Part shown: positions 22,752 to 34,209 of the stretch, piece after piece
How positions within the stretch are numbered: position 1 is the stretch's first letter
How the letters are laid out: every line of letters starts with the position of its first letter
NCBI GenBank assembly: GCA_026008535.1
Contig: BRKX01000014.1
Location: 19,304,694-19,368,693 of the forward strand
DNA: 64,000 bases
Reading direction: 5' to 3'
Source of the DNA: Perilla frutescens
Taxonomy: Eukaryota; Streptophyta; Magnoliopsida; Lamiales; Lamiaceae
Notes under the pieces: generated by a model
The model's input: the letters and a program-made list of their open reading frames with translations, nothing else
Told to the model about the DNA's origin: nothing
Database searches by the model: none
Made by a program: the position numbers and the translations under genes

Positions 22752-24240
22752 ATGAGGGGGCAGTTTAATGTGATTATTAACCAAGTTCGTAGCTGGTTAA
22801 GTAGAAAAAATCTGGATGAATTTCGTCTTACATGTTTTGGTCACCTCATTGATGTGCCCAACATCCAATATCAAGGGCAACTCATTTTATTATTATTGAA
22901 TGTGCTTGAACCCGAATCAGAAGTAAGGAATCGATTGTGCTTTTCTATTAATGGTTGTCGATTGGAATTAGGCCCCCAAGAATCCTTTGCATGAACGGTT
23001 TGAAATTTAATGAAGTTGAGGATCCACTAATGTCCTCATCTATGCACACTGACATTTTTCGAGGTATTCATAACCTGAAGGCCCAACATATCTAGGAAGC
23101 ATTTGATAACTACAACACCTTACATAAGGGTAATGGTAGCTTGGTTTTGAAATTGGCACTGCTCCATGTCGTTTACGATCTACTATTAAATAAAGACCAA
23201 CTATCGAAGAAGATAGATGTGGAGTACATGCATCTTGTTGATGACTTGGATAGATTCAACAATTACTCTTAGGAGGAGGTTGCATACCAGTTCCTAGTAC
23301 ATTAGACGCATACTGCCTGCGGTAATATCGCCCGATTGAGGCATTTCTCACCGAGGCCTTCTACGGATATATGTGGGTTTTCACTGGTCTTACAGATCTT
23401 TGCCTTTGAGGTGATGCCAAGACTAACATTGCATTGCGCGAATGGACTCCCTAAGACGTTCCCTAGATTCATACATTGGTCTATGGATGCCTTCTTCAAT
23501 ATTCTCTTGTATAACCATTTTTCCATTCAACACAGTTAGATTTGACGGTACATTCTTTACCTAATTGTCATTTATTTCATTTAGTTAAAATCTACAGAAG
23601 CTGACTGTGGTTTTGATATTTTCTTCCAGACATCATTTATCTTAACGACTGATGAAAAAGAGAGACTGGAACTTGCTGGTTTAACACTGGATGTCGGGCC
23701 CCCACCACCCCGAGCAGTGTGTAGAAATCTCATTGATGATGATGATGATATTGTTGACGATGAGACTGATGTGGGGATAGTTGGAGCACGAGATGCTATT
23801 GTATTTGAGATGCGTCGATGTCTAAGAAAACATCCTAGTAGTGTGAGTTCTGGTAAGTCGAAATCGACTTTGAAGTTACCACAGAAATCTAAGAAGCAAA
23901 GTGAGACGGATGATGGAACTCCGATGACATTGGCGGATGTTTCCCGGATGATATTTGTAAGTTTTGCAGACAATATTCTTTTTCAACAATATGTGATATT
24001 TATTTAATTTCATCAACCTGATCATTATGTTTCTTTTGTACTTGTTGACAGGAAATGAATTCAACGACGATTGCTAAAATTGAAAGCTTGGAAAAAGCCA
24101 TCAATTCTCTAGAAGTGAATGTTGATGCCCTTCAGAAATCCCAAGTCTTTGATGAGATCAAACTCCCGCACGATGATGATGCGGAGTATGCAAGTGCTGT
24201 AGAATATTTAAGCCCAAGACATACTGTGACTGATAACATG
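22752..24240 (+). pseudogene. DUF1985-type transposon gene relic
   Basis: The segment at 22752-22994 reads FRLTCFGHLIDVPNIQYQGQ and then RLCFSINGCRLELGPQESFA, the core of the DUF1985 domain found in plant transposon genes that often also carry a Ulp1-like protease. It continues in another frame with LKFNEVEDPL, then LDRFNNYS (stop) EEVAYQFLVH and, from 23336, GFSLVLQIFAFEVMPRL, all typical of the same family. A later exon-like part (23717-23957, GT donor, next exon from 24053) is acidic and ends in a coiled-coil-like stretch. Frameshifts and stops show it is dead. No Ulp1 catalytic His/Asp/Cys region was seen. The superfamily of the parent element (CACTA or Mutator-like) is not decided by this sequence. 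Confidence 0.7.
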
Positions 24241-24349
24241 ACAATTCAACACATCAAAGTTAAAACAGAAAATAAAATTCGACACACAACATATGAAATT
24301 CCTAAAATACAAACACATAAAGCCCTATTTAAGTCTAACATCTATAGAA

Positions 24350-24880
24350 ATTCACTCGATAACAACAGTTTACTCATCGTCTTCAGAATCATTCGGCGGT
24401 GGTCCAACGTCATCGACTTCTTCATCATTGTTGAGCACATCTTGGTCTCCTCGACATCGAACATTACTTTTAGAAATGTCCAAGAAGCTTCACCATTCTC
24501 CATGTACACCAGCACCTCAGGACGAATATATATATATATATATAAATGACAACAACTAATATTTACGTCTTCCTACTCGATGATAATAAATATGGAAACT
24601 TGGTTAAACTAGGTTAGGGAATCCAGGAGTACCTGTGAAATCTGTTTCCATACTACCATATCAACATTGACTCATTTATTCCACAAGTTTAGGCGGTCTG
24701 CCCCTACAAATTTAATTAACCATCCAAACATTTCATACGTGTGACGTCAGTGTTCAAGGCGACTCTCAAGTTGTTCCATTGTTATTTCACGCTCGCATTG
24801 CTGTCGAATCTCTCATTGCAGATACACAAGGTAGATGCAGTGTGTCTTGGGGTCGGTGAGGATCCATAATTTCCTATGCA
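24350..24880 (-). pseudogene. Myb/SANT-like (L10-interacting MYB type) relic, copy B
   Basis: On the minus strand the pieces read TYEMFGWLIKFVGADRLN then VDMVVWKQISQ, and further on VYMENGEASWTFL followed by an acidic tail GPPPNDSEDDE and a stop. This order (short helix block, xVWxxx, then a xxxGExxW block and acidic tail) matches the Myb/SANT-like domain that accompanies Harbinger-type transposons and their domesticated relatives. Stops and frame changes are frequent. The assignment is by pattern and needs a profile search. Confidence 0.45.
24525..24543. repeat. (TA)n microsatellite
   Basis: About nine TA units. Confidence 0.8.
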
Positions 24881-25305
24881 CAAATAAGTACAGTTCTGAC
24901 ATGCAGAATGATTTCAGTGTTCGGGTCTAAGGTTCAGTGTAGAACACTAAATCTTGAGGGATTGACACCGGTAATGCCATTGGATTATTTTGCAATGTAG
25001 GGTGGGCAGAAGATAAATTTAGGGTTTAGGGTTGTCACTCTCAAGTTTTCTTTACTTTAGAACATGTCTCCCTCTATGTTGTATTTATAGAAGATGATAA
25101 ATAGGATAAATACAACATTGAAAATAAAAAAATAGTAAAGACAATAGCTAAACGATAAATATTAAAAGATGTTCAACATAACACACACACACCAATGACA
25201 AACAAACATGCATACAAACTTCAAATATCATGAGTACTTAGTGATAATTATCCCTTAACAAGGCTAAAAACAACATAAGAAAAGGACGTCAGCATATTGG
25301 CAGCA

Positions 25306-25960
25306 TTATCTTACACGCCAGAAGCATTGTCGGCAACATCTGTCGGCAAGTACATCGGCATGGGTATCAGTGGGAAGTGTTCCAATGTTAATGTTATCGA
25401 CATCAATTTTCTCAACTTTAGGCAGTGGGGGTGTGGCATCGGAATTATCACTCTCATCAGTTAAAGGATCATTCACTTCAAACGAGGCCTTCATTACGTG
25501 CCAGAATTCCTCACCCTCGTCCTTATACACCAAGGCCGCGGGTTGTGCCTACAATTACAAATAAAGTTTGAATGAAGTGAATAAGTAACATACTACATGC
25601 AATGTAAATATACCTGCTTCACCCTTATCCACATACTATCATGCAGGTCAACGAAGTTGGTGATTTCATCATAGGAATGTGGGTTTCCAAAGTCCAAAAG
25701 TCAAGAAAACATTTCATATCTCTCACGCCACTGAGTCACCTTACTTTCAAATTCTTCATTTGTAAATGGAATCTCCAGACATCGTTCCAGAATTTCACGG
25801 ATGTTATGAATTACTCAGAGATTTTCCTCATCATCGCCCATAGTCCACATGCCAAGTAAATAAAACTGTTATTCCAGCTCAAGCAGGGAAACCTATTCAA
25901 CATACTTTGACCAAAGCTCGACGAAAAAATATCATCCTGCGGTATAGCTCTTGGAGCCAT
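25306..25960 (-). pseudogene. Myb/SANT-like (L10-interacting MYB type) relic, copy A
   Basis: A first exon-like piece starts at ATG 25960 (MAPRAIPQDDIF) and ends at a GT donor at 25892. Downstream the strand reads QWRERYEMFS, (stop), LLDFGNPHSYDEITNFVDLHD, SMWIRVKQ, a GT donor, and after an AG acceptor VYKDEGEEFWHVMKASFE with an acidic tail ending in PPLPKVEK. The domain order is the same as in copy B 1 kb away. At least two stops interrupt it. In the family this domain binds DNA. Confidence 0.5.
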
Positions 25961-26689
25961 TTTTTGAGAAATGGATATTTGTGTTGAAATTAGGGTTGGA
26001 GCAAAAAATATAAATAGAAGGTGTGGAACATGCTAATAATTCATGTGTAGGTTTACGTGCATTTACAAAATTTTATTTAATACAATTATAGCACATGTCT
26101 ACTTCATGCACTGTCTCAATCACATAATATTCAGTTGGAAAAATCTTTACATAGAAATAATACATTATTGGACAAACATGATGGATTGGAAGACTAAAGC
26201 AACAACAACACGAAAATATATATTCACGTAAACTATTTATCCGAAGAAGTTTGTTTGTTGTATTTGCGGATATAGTTGCTGATATTTTTCAGAAGGTCCT
26301 ACACCCACCACAAGCTATTGGGCACCCTAGATTGGCTGACTGACTGACCACTCTGTGACTTCAAATAGGGACAAAAACTGTTTACTCTCACACTCATGTA
26401 TATTGAAGGCTAAAAACATGCATATTCATTGTTAAATTAAATAAATGGAATTCATACTTAGAAAAGCGAAGACACATCAAGAGGCTCGTCCAGATTCACA
26501 TTCTGAGAGTATTGTGAGAAACTTGATTCTTCATTTTGTATGTATGAAAACTTAACACGTAAAAATTCATGTGTATTGGGTGAAACGGTAAAATAAATGT
26601 ATGAAAACATACTCCAAATGAGTGCACTGGAGCTTCACGATGGGGCTCCCATCACCTTGATATTGATTTGGTACCATTCATCTCATTAG

Positions 26690-27600
26690 ATCGATGAGTA
26701 TTTGTATCCTGCTGTTGTGAACACTCTACCTCTACAAAGAAGTAGTGCCAACACATAACTAAAACAAATGAATTTTGCTTCATGCATTTCACATTCCATA
26801 CCATTACATAAATGGAAAAATGGAAACCTGGCCACTTTGGAACTAAAGGATGTAGATTTGACTTTGGTTTTTTTCCCTTCTAATGCAAGGTCATTGGTGT
26901 CTTTGCACGACATTTAGTGATATTAGGATCACGAATATGAGTTATATCCCCTCTTTCTCCTGAAAAATTTCCAACATATTAGTTTTTATGTGGAACACTT
27001 TTGTTTATCATCACATACATTTCAGCCTTCAAAGCACGTATTTGATCTACACAAGTTTTCCTTCCATGTTTGTGTTTTTTCACACCGTACGCTACCTCAA
27101 GAGTGAGCCTCATCAGATAATTTACAAAGCCTAATTCATCAACAACGTCATTACCATCTGCAATGCAATAGTCACCAATTTCATTAACATGTCGTTGCTT
27201 CGCAGATTTACACCAACGAGGCATGAAGTTTCATTCTGGCAGCTTAGTCACACTCATGTGAAAATAAATTCTGAATATATGCTGACATAACATTCCTTCA
27301 ATCTCCCAAAATAAATTCTGGCCGCTTGAGTTCACTATTGTTGTTTAGGGATCCAAAATAAGAGGGGGCGTTTTGGCTAATATGCCACTAACAAAGACGA
27401 TGACTTATGGATTTGAAGGTGGCATCAATCACATTTATTAGTGCTTGACTTTTATCAGAAAATATTACCTGCGGCTCCTTCCCGTGCATGGAATCCAAAA
27501 AACTAGCAAACAAACATTTAAAAAAATGTGGTCTCGTTGGATAAGAAGCCCAAACCAAACATCACATTTCTCATATGATGGTTAATGCCAACAAATGGTG
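26690..27600 (-). pseudogene. FAR1/FRS-like gene relic, MULE-domain and C-terminal part
   Basis: FAR1-like proteins are transcription factors descended from Mutator-like transposases. On the minus strand the region from 27600 reads PFVGINHHMRNVMFGLGFLSNETT, then in other frames DSMHGKEPQ, FSDKSQALINVIDATF and SISHRLC followed by WHISQNAPSYF; this is the conserved MULE transposase core. At 27224-26979 it reads RWCKSAKQRHVNEIGDYC..., and near 26960-26830 HIRDPNITKCRAKT, as in the FRS C-terminus. Several frameshifts and stops show it is dead. Its N-terminal part lies at 34190-34005, beyond the LTR retrotransposon that begins at 27634. Confidence 0.75.
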
Positions 27601-27633
27601 CACAAATCAGACAATATCGATTTGTCTCTGTCT

Positions 27634-28451
27634 AACATTGAAGAATTCAAGTTTTAATCAACGAATCGTCATTCCGGTTTTTCTAATCTATCACATATTT
27701 ATATTATGGTTATGATTATTCTTATTTTCGTTATTTCTATGGTTTTAATTATGAGTGAGTAGTTCTTTTATTAATTCTAGGGGTTGCGAAGGGTGTTGAA
27801 GCTATGTATTTAATTTAATCCTGTCATTTTTCCCTTCCGATTACTGTGTTCAAATGTTCAAGTGCTTTTGATCTCATGCTTGATTACTGATCATAATTAA
27901 TTACATGCTAGCTAGTTAATTTGAGTCCTGACAGAGATAATTGACTAGTGGGATTAATTGAACACTTTGATACACATTCCATGAAATCTGTAGGGTATTT
28001 AATCTGTTGATCAATCGGTAGTTAGTAAATTATCCTAGAGACGAAAGTGATAGGTAATTTATTAATCTACATTTACCTTGAGACCTGGCGGAGATAGATA
28101 AATATATTTCTGATTCCTCACCAATAATCGGATTAAAATTGAGAATTATTAGAATTGAATTAAAACATAGACGATACATGTGTATTGCATTCCCTAGGAT
28201 TAGTATTTCATTACTTGATTGAGTTTGATTATTGGCTTAGTGTATTTTCCTTGTGTTTATTTGGTTCTTGTTATTTTCTATTATTTTATTTAAATTCGTG
28301 TGTAGTTTTAGTAAACTTATAAATTGGTAGCCTGGATAATAGAGAGTTGTTAGCTTAGTACTCAGTATTATCAAATATTCAGTCCCTATGGATACGATAC
28401 TCGATTCGCTTGCTATATTGCATTGTCTTGTGTTAGTTGCAGTTTAGTGCA
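27634..28451 (+). repeat. 5' LTR, last 818 bp only
   Basis: It matches 33173-33990 over exactly 818 bases without a gap; I count about 22 substitutions by eye. The first 594 bases of the LTR are missing, and the sequence to the left is FAR1-like, so a deletion removed the LTR start and part of the host gene. Confidence 0.88.
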
Positions 28452-28460
28452 TCAATTTTT

Positions 28461-28478
28461 TGGTGCCGTTGCCGGGGA
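28461..28478 (+). promoter_or_regulatory. primer-binding site, tRNA-Asp type
   Basis: tggtgccgttgccgggga lies ten bases after the LTR end. It equals the usual Athila/Tat site complementary to the 3' end of tRNA-Asp, with one T for C. Confidence 0.8.
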
Positions 28479-28619
28479 CTGATTTTGATTTTTATACTGA
28501 TATTATTACTGACAATGATTTATTACTTCAGATAGTATATAAAAACAAGGTCTACACATCCACACGTAGACCCTGTTCCTAATTCCTCTGATCGAGCTCA
28601 TAGATAGAGGAACAAGGAG

Positions 28620-29960
28620 CGCAGATTGCAAGAGAAGGAGATGGTAACCAACAACGAGACTGAGATGGAAGGGTTGGCTAGACGACTATGAGAGATGGAA
28701 CAGAGGTTTGCTCAACATGCGAAGCTCGAACTGGAAGCAGCACCTCAAAATTAGCTGTATCGGGCTCCGACAGACAGATAATTGGGCATCGGATAGGGTG
28801 GCGGCATCACCGCGAATAACTTTGAACTCCGTCCTGCTCTGATCAACATGGTGGCTACACAGCAGTTTGGCGGACGGGCTACTGAAAATCCAAATGCTCA
28901 TCTGGATACATTTTTAGATATTTGTGACACCATCAAGATGAATGGTGTCAGTGACGACATCATTCGAATGAGGATGTTTGTTTTATCACTAAAGGATCAA
29001 GCAAAGGAATGGTTCAAGAGCTTGGACAAAGCATCCATCACTACTTGGGACCAGATGTGCTAAGCATTCCTCGCCAAGTACTTTCCTCCATCGAAGGCGC
29101 AGAAGATTATTGCGGATATTACTCATTTCTCTCAAATGGGGGATGAGTCCATTTATGAAGCCTGGGAGAGGTATAGAGACCTTCTATGGTCCTGTCCACA
29201 GCATGGCGTCAGCGCTGACCAACAAATCACTCACTTCTACAGTGGTTTGACCAACAACACAAAGAGACTGGTGGACGCCTCAGCTAGAGGATGTCTGGTC
29301 AATCGGACTGCAGCTGAAGCACTGCACATTATTAAGGAGATGGCGGCCACCAGTTATCAATGGCTGCTGGAGAGATGAGAAACAATGCCACCAACAGCAG
29401 TAGCCGAGTCTGGAGTGGATGAACTAAGGGCTGAAATTGAATTATTGAGAAAACAAGTTCTCGAGGAGCGACATGCGACTATGGAGGTGAATGCGGTACA
29501 ATAGCAAGATTCTGAAGCCTCTGCACATGAAGGTGTCAATTTTGTCAATCAAAAAAGCTACAGCATCGGAAGTTACAACAAAGGGCCGCAAGGATTTCAA
29601 AACAACAACATGGTGTATCATCCGAACAATATGAATCACCCAAACTTTTCCAATGCCAATCCCAACAATGCCTTGCAACCTCCGGATTATGTTGCTCATG
29701 CTGCAGGTCCCTCTGAGCCGAAGAAGCCGTCACTTGAAGACATGGTGACTCAGCTAATTGCTAATAAAAACACTTTCATCGGGGCCACTGGCACAAATAT
29801 TACACAGATTGAAGAAACAGTGAGCGCCTTGTCTAAGCAAGTCAATATGCTAGAGGTTCAAGTAAGTCAATTGGCAAATCAGCACAAACCGGGACAGTTC
29901 CCGAGCCACACTGAAGTCAACCCAAATGCGCACTGTAATGCCATTTAAGTGGTGTATGGT
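28620..29960 (+). pseudogene. gag relic of the Athila/Tat-like element
   Basis: From 28848 one frame reads NPNAHLDTFLDICDTIKMNG, then RMFVLSLKDQAKEWF and, after a stop at 29061 (TAA), AFLAKYFPPSKAQKI; this is the retrotransposon gag capsid pattern. It goes on at 29136-29378 with YEAWERYRDLLWSCPQHG and GLTNNTKRLVDASA. A QN-rich tail follows near 29560-29950 with further stops. In an active element this protein forms the particle. Bases 29955-30220 continue in a broken frame towards the protease. Confidence 0.85.
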
Positions 29961-30221
29961 GAGACAAAGAGCAATCCTGCAGTGGAAAATTCTACAACCG
30001 GGTCCTCTACTACACCAAAATCGGCGCCACCTGCGCCTGTTGTTCATGCACATGTTGTTGCTTTCACTACTCCTCCAAGAAAAAGGCAAGAAGATGAGAA
30101 GACGAATTAATTATTTGATATCTTTAAGAAGATACACATTAATATCTCTCTTCTAGATACTTTACGAGGTTTGCCAGGTGGAGCTAGAATTTTAAGATAG
30201 GCCATCTCGAGAAAGAAGAAG

Positions 30222-30989
30222 ATGGAGGATGTGGAGATGGTCCAGTTGGTGGAAGAGTGCAGTGATTGGCTACAGAAGAAGCTATCGTTGAAGATGGCAG
30301 ATCCGGGTAGCTTCACCATTCCGGTGAAGATTGGGAGGTCCTATTTTGAGAGAGTGCTATGCGATTCTAGAGCTATCATAAATTTGATGCCCTTCACTGT
30401 CTACAAGAGGCTGAAATTGGGAGCGTTGAAGGAGATTGAGATGGAAATCCAGCTTGCAGATAGATCATGTGCCAAGCCACGATGAATCATCGAAGATGTG
30501 CTTGTCAAAGTAGCGAACTTGATGTTTCATGCAAATTTTGTGGTGATGGACATGCCTGAAGACCCCAAGATGCCTCTAATCTTGGGGAGACCATTTCTTG
30601 TTACTTGTGAGGCAGAGTTGGACATGAAGAAAGGCATGGCGACTTTGGGGATTGATAGAGAAAGAGTCATTTTTCGAAATCCTCCACCAAAGAAAATCCC
30701 GCAGTGTGATGAGGTGAGCTTGGCCCACAACTTCATGGACGATGTGAATGACAAGCCGGAAAAGAAGCCAGTGATAAAGGCGTCTCCAACGCGTGTTCTG
30801 AAAGCTCCAAAAGCACAACTATCTGAGATGTGCATGGTTTTGCAAGATGATGGGGGATTTTCTGTAACTCCAGCACCCAAGAAGATGAGAGTTAAATTTT
30901 GGGTCTTCCGAAAGAAAAATGTGAGAGGAGCTATACTTGTTGCAGTGGCACCGGAGAAGCCAACAGTGGCAGTGGATAGCAGTCCTTGA
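30222..30989 (+). pseudogene. retropepsin-like protease relic of the Athila/Tat-like element
   Basis: The frame reads DPGSFTIPVKIG, then CDSRAIINLMP, a stop at 30483, and MPLILGRPFL. The first block is the active-site region, which in relatives reads D-[LS]-G-A; here Gly is Arg. The second is the conserved ILGRPFL flap partner. The frame ends at 30987 with no polymerase after it. The in-frame stop and the Arg make it inactive. Confidence 0.82.
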
Positions 30990-31057
30990 AAGGGACGATC
31001 CTTCTGTTGGTTGGAGTGTTGTTTTCGACCTCGTTGACTACTGAGGTATCGTCTAGC

Positions 31058-31100
31058 TAAAGACATTAAATAAAGCACTAGATGGGAGGTAACCCATCAT
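31058..31100 (+). other. Athila/Tat conserved block after the coding region
   Basis: gacattaaataaagcacta followed by gatgggaggtaacccat resembles the block that follows the coding region in many Athila/Tat elements. Its role is not established. Confidence 0.55.
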
Positions 31101-32567
31101 TTTACTTGCTTTGTTTTTCTTTATTTTCTTTTGTTTTGTGTTTTGTTTTCATATTCTAACATGTAGGAAGGCATTTTGGAGCCCAAAGCTAAAGAAATTA
31201 TCCATACCGGTTTCAAGGTTCTTTTCTCCATGTTTGTATGCGATGAGTTCGTTCCAAACACATCTTTATTTGGTTCCCTCCAAACTTATTCTCTTTGCAG
31301 TTGAATAAGTTTGGGGGAGGGGGATGGATATGATATGTTTGGCACGTGTTTTTTATTTATTTCTTAGCGTCTGTTTATTTTTGTGTGTTTTTGTTGTTAA
31401 GAGTCATGTCTTGGTAAACTCGTGAAATGATAATGATGAAAAGGAGCATTATTGTGAAAAAGATTGCATGAATTTGATTGATATTGACTTATTTGAATTG
31501 ATGTACTCGAAATTGAAATAGATGGAGCATGAACAGTCTTGTGAGCTTTTTGAGCCTTAATTGTATATCAATGCACAGTTTGATTTCTTTCATGAGTGTT
31601 TGTCATGCATGCTTTGGTGTGTCTAGAACTTGTCATGGTTTCTATTCGAATAAGCTTGATTATATGTAGAATTTAGAAGTGATTTGAGGCCATCTTTTCA
31701 TAGCCACATTAATTCCTAAACACTAACTAAAAAAATCAACCTTTGCTAGCCAATGTTGAGCCATAATTGCCTTTTGTCCATCAACTTTGATGATAGGGGG
31801 TTCGGAAGGTGAATAAGGGTATCTTGTTGTGAAAAATAGTGTTTTTGTGGGGAGAGAATGGAGATGTTGAAATTGAGGTGGAAAATATTCTCATAGGTTC
31901 GATTTGGAAAAGAAAAAAAGAGAAAAAGAAAAAAATCGAAAAAAAAGAATAAGAGAAAAAAAGAATTGTGTGGAAAAGAAACAAAATAGTCAAATATTGA
32001 AAGGTAGCAATTAAGAATGTTTGTTATTTGTTGGCTTATTTGTACTTTTTGTGTTGAGATGAGCATAAGAGAAGAATATTTTGAAGTGCAAGGGAGTTGG
32101 AAAGAGTTGGAAGATGGTTATGAATCCATACTTGGGTTTGGAGTACAAAAAGGTTGTTAGTGGGTTGAAAATTTTGAGTCACTTAGCAAAAAATGCCTAA
32201 CCTTAACCAATGTCCCGACATTATATCCCAAGTCAAAGACCTCATTGATCTTTATTCTTGTATGATTGAGCATGAGTGTTTTAGACGATTGGTAAGCCTA
32301 TGGGTAACACTTTTGCATTGCATTTAATTCGATGAGCATTATTTGATACACTTGTGAGATGAGCGATACACATGCCAGTGAGGTTCATGATTTATTTATG
32401 GATATTATTTGTGCTTAAATTTGGATGAGTTAATGGAAGTTGAATTGGCGCAATTAAAACTGTTTGGAGCTTGTTCGTGAAGCATTTATGATCGAGATTA
32501 ATTTTCTTCCCCATGTTTATAATTTCTTAGTGTTCTTCTCATTGCTCGAGGACGAACAATGGTTCAA

Positions 32568-32578
32568 GTTTGGGGGAT
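32568..32578 (+). promoter_or_regulatory. polypurine tract of the Athila/Tat-like element
   Basis: gtttgggggat lies directly before the LTR start TGATAAAC at 32579. Confidence 0.75.
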
Positions 32579-33990
32579 TGATAAACATGGCTTTTACATG
32601 CATTTGAGTAGTCTTATGGATCATATTTGAAGATTAATGCATGTTTAAGTTGAGGTTTTGTGGTAGTTTCGGTTTTCCTTGTGCAATGTCATGTTTTGCT
32701 ATTTTTGTTGAAACTCAAGCTAAAAAATAGGATACTTTGAAGATCCAATTCAGTCGGAAAATAAGCTAGAAAGATAGAGAATCGAGTTGGGGTCATTTTG
32801 TAACTTGAATCGAGTCAATCGGACAAGAAACGAGCGAGAACGAAGCAAAACAGTGGAAGGGGGTCAAAGCTGCCGGGTAACCCGCCAACCGGCGGGAGGA
32901 GGCCGCCGATAGGCGGATTTGGACAGAGAAATCCGCCGATTCAGCCGCCGATCTGCGGGTCCTGGCCGTCGGTCGGCGGGTCCTGACTTGTGGGTCGGCA
33001 GGCGCGACGTTTTTTGGCTCCCAGACGCGTTTTCAGCCCACGAACTCATCTTTTGGGCCGGATTTTTGATACCTAGTATATATAGGTTTGTTTTGGACGA
33101 ATTTGGGAGACATTATTCATTATTTTAGAGTTCCAAATATTATTTTACATTCAAGGTTTGCCTGCAATATTCAACATTGAAGAATTCAAGTTTTAATCAA
33201 CGAATCGTCATTCCGGTTTTTCTAATCTATCGCATATTTATATTATGTTTATGATTATTCTTATTTTCGTTATTTCCATGGTTTTAATTATGAGTGAGTA
33301 GTCCTTTTATTAATTCTAGGGTTTGCGAAGGGTGTTTAAGCTATGTATTTAATTTAATTCTGTCATTTTTCCCTTCCGATTATTGTGTTCAAATGTTCAA
33401 GTGCTTTTGATCTCATGCTTGATTACTGATCATAATTAATTGCATGCTAGCTAGTTAATTTGAGTCCTGACGGAGATAATTGACTAGTGGGATTAATTGA
33501 ACACTTTGATACACATTCCGTGAAATCTGTAGGGTATTTAATCTGTTGATCAATCGGGAGTTAGTAAATTATCCTAGAGACGAAAGTGATAGGTAATTTA
33601 TTAATCTACATTTACCTTGAGACCTGGCAGAGATAGGTAAATATATTTCTGATTCCTCACCAATAATCGGATTAAAATTGGGAATTATTAGAATTGAATT
33701 AAAACATAGACGATACATGTGTATTGCATTCCCTAGGATTAGTATTTCATTACTTGATTGAGTTTGATTATTTGCTTAGTGTATTTTCCTTGCGTTTATT
33801 TGGTTCTTGTTATTTTCTATTATTTCATTTAAATTCGTGTCTAGTTTTAGTAAACCCATAAATTGGTAGCCTGGATAATAGAGAGTTGTTAGCTTAGTAC
33901 TCAGTATTATCAAATATTCAGTCCCTATGGATACGATACTCGATTCGCTTGTTATATTGCATTGTCTTGTGTTAGTTGCAGTTTAGTGCA
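32579..33990 (+). repeat. 3' LTR, full length (1412 bp)
   Basis: Begins TGATAAACATGG after the polypurine tract and ends TTTAGTGCA. A GC-rich stretch of CCGCCGAT/GGCGGG motifs lies at 32870-33010, in contrast to the AT-rich rest. A TATA-like tagtatatatagg occurs near 33075-33087. Confidence 0.85.
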
Positions 33991-34004
33991 TAATAAATAG
34001 TGCA

Positions 34005-34190
34005 TCAATCTCTCTTCCTCACACTAAACCCACAACATCCAGCATACTCACAATATAATAAACATACTTGATCTAGACTACCGACAATATTTCCAATTTC
34101 CAATTGATTCTCTAATTCCATTAGCAATATAGAAACAGAACGTGTTGCTTCTACCTCACTAGTAGACTGTTCCCCATCATTTTTTTCCAC
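34005..34190 (-). pseudogene. FAR1/FRS-like gene relic, N-terminal part
   Basis: The minus strand encodes an acidic leader followed by YCEYAGCCGFSVRK, which matches the start of the FAR1 DNA-binding domain (usually YxxYAxxxGFSVRK), then stops at the retroelement boundary. Together with 27600-26690 it forms one interrupted gene; the rest of the FAR1 domain and the start of the MULE domain are absent. Upstream sequence of the gene probably resumes after the hAT-like element at 35767. Confidence 0.7.
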
Positions 34191-34209
34191 CGTGCTACTC
34201 TCCTCCGAG

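Larger units (their letters stand above)
27634..33990 (+). mobile_element. non-autonomous Athila/Tat-like LTR retrotransposon (gag and protease only)
   Basis: Layout: truncated 5' LTR (27634-28451), primer-binding site (28461), gag and protease relics (28620-30989), the motif gatgggaggtaaccca near 31080, about 1.5 kb without coding capacity, polypurine tract (near 32570) and 3' LTR (32579-33990). No reverse transcriptase, RNase H or integrase is present. The 3' untranslated stretch 31110-32570 has no recognisable env-like frame. The element lies inside a FAR1-like gene in the opposite orientation. Confidence 0.85.
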
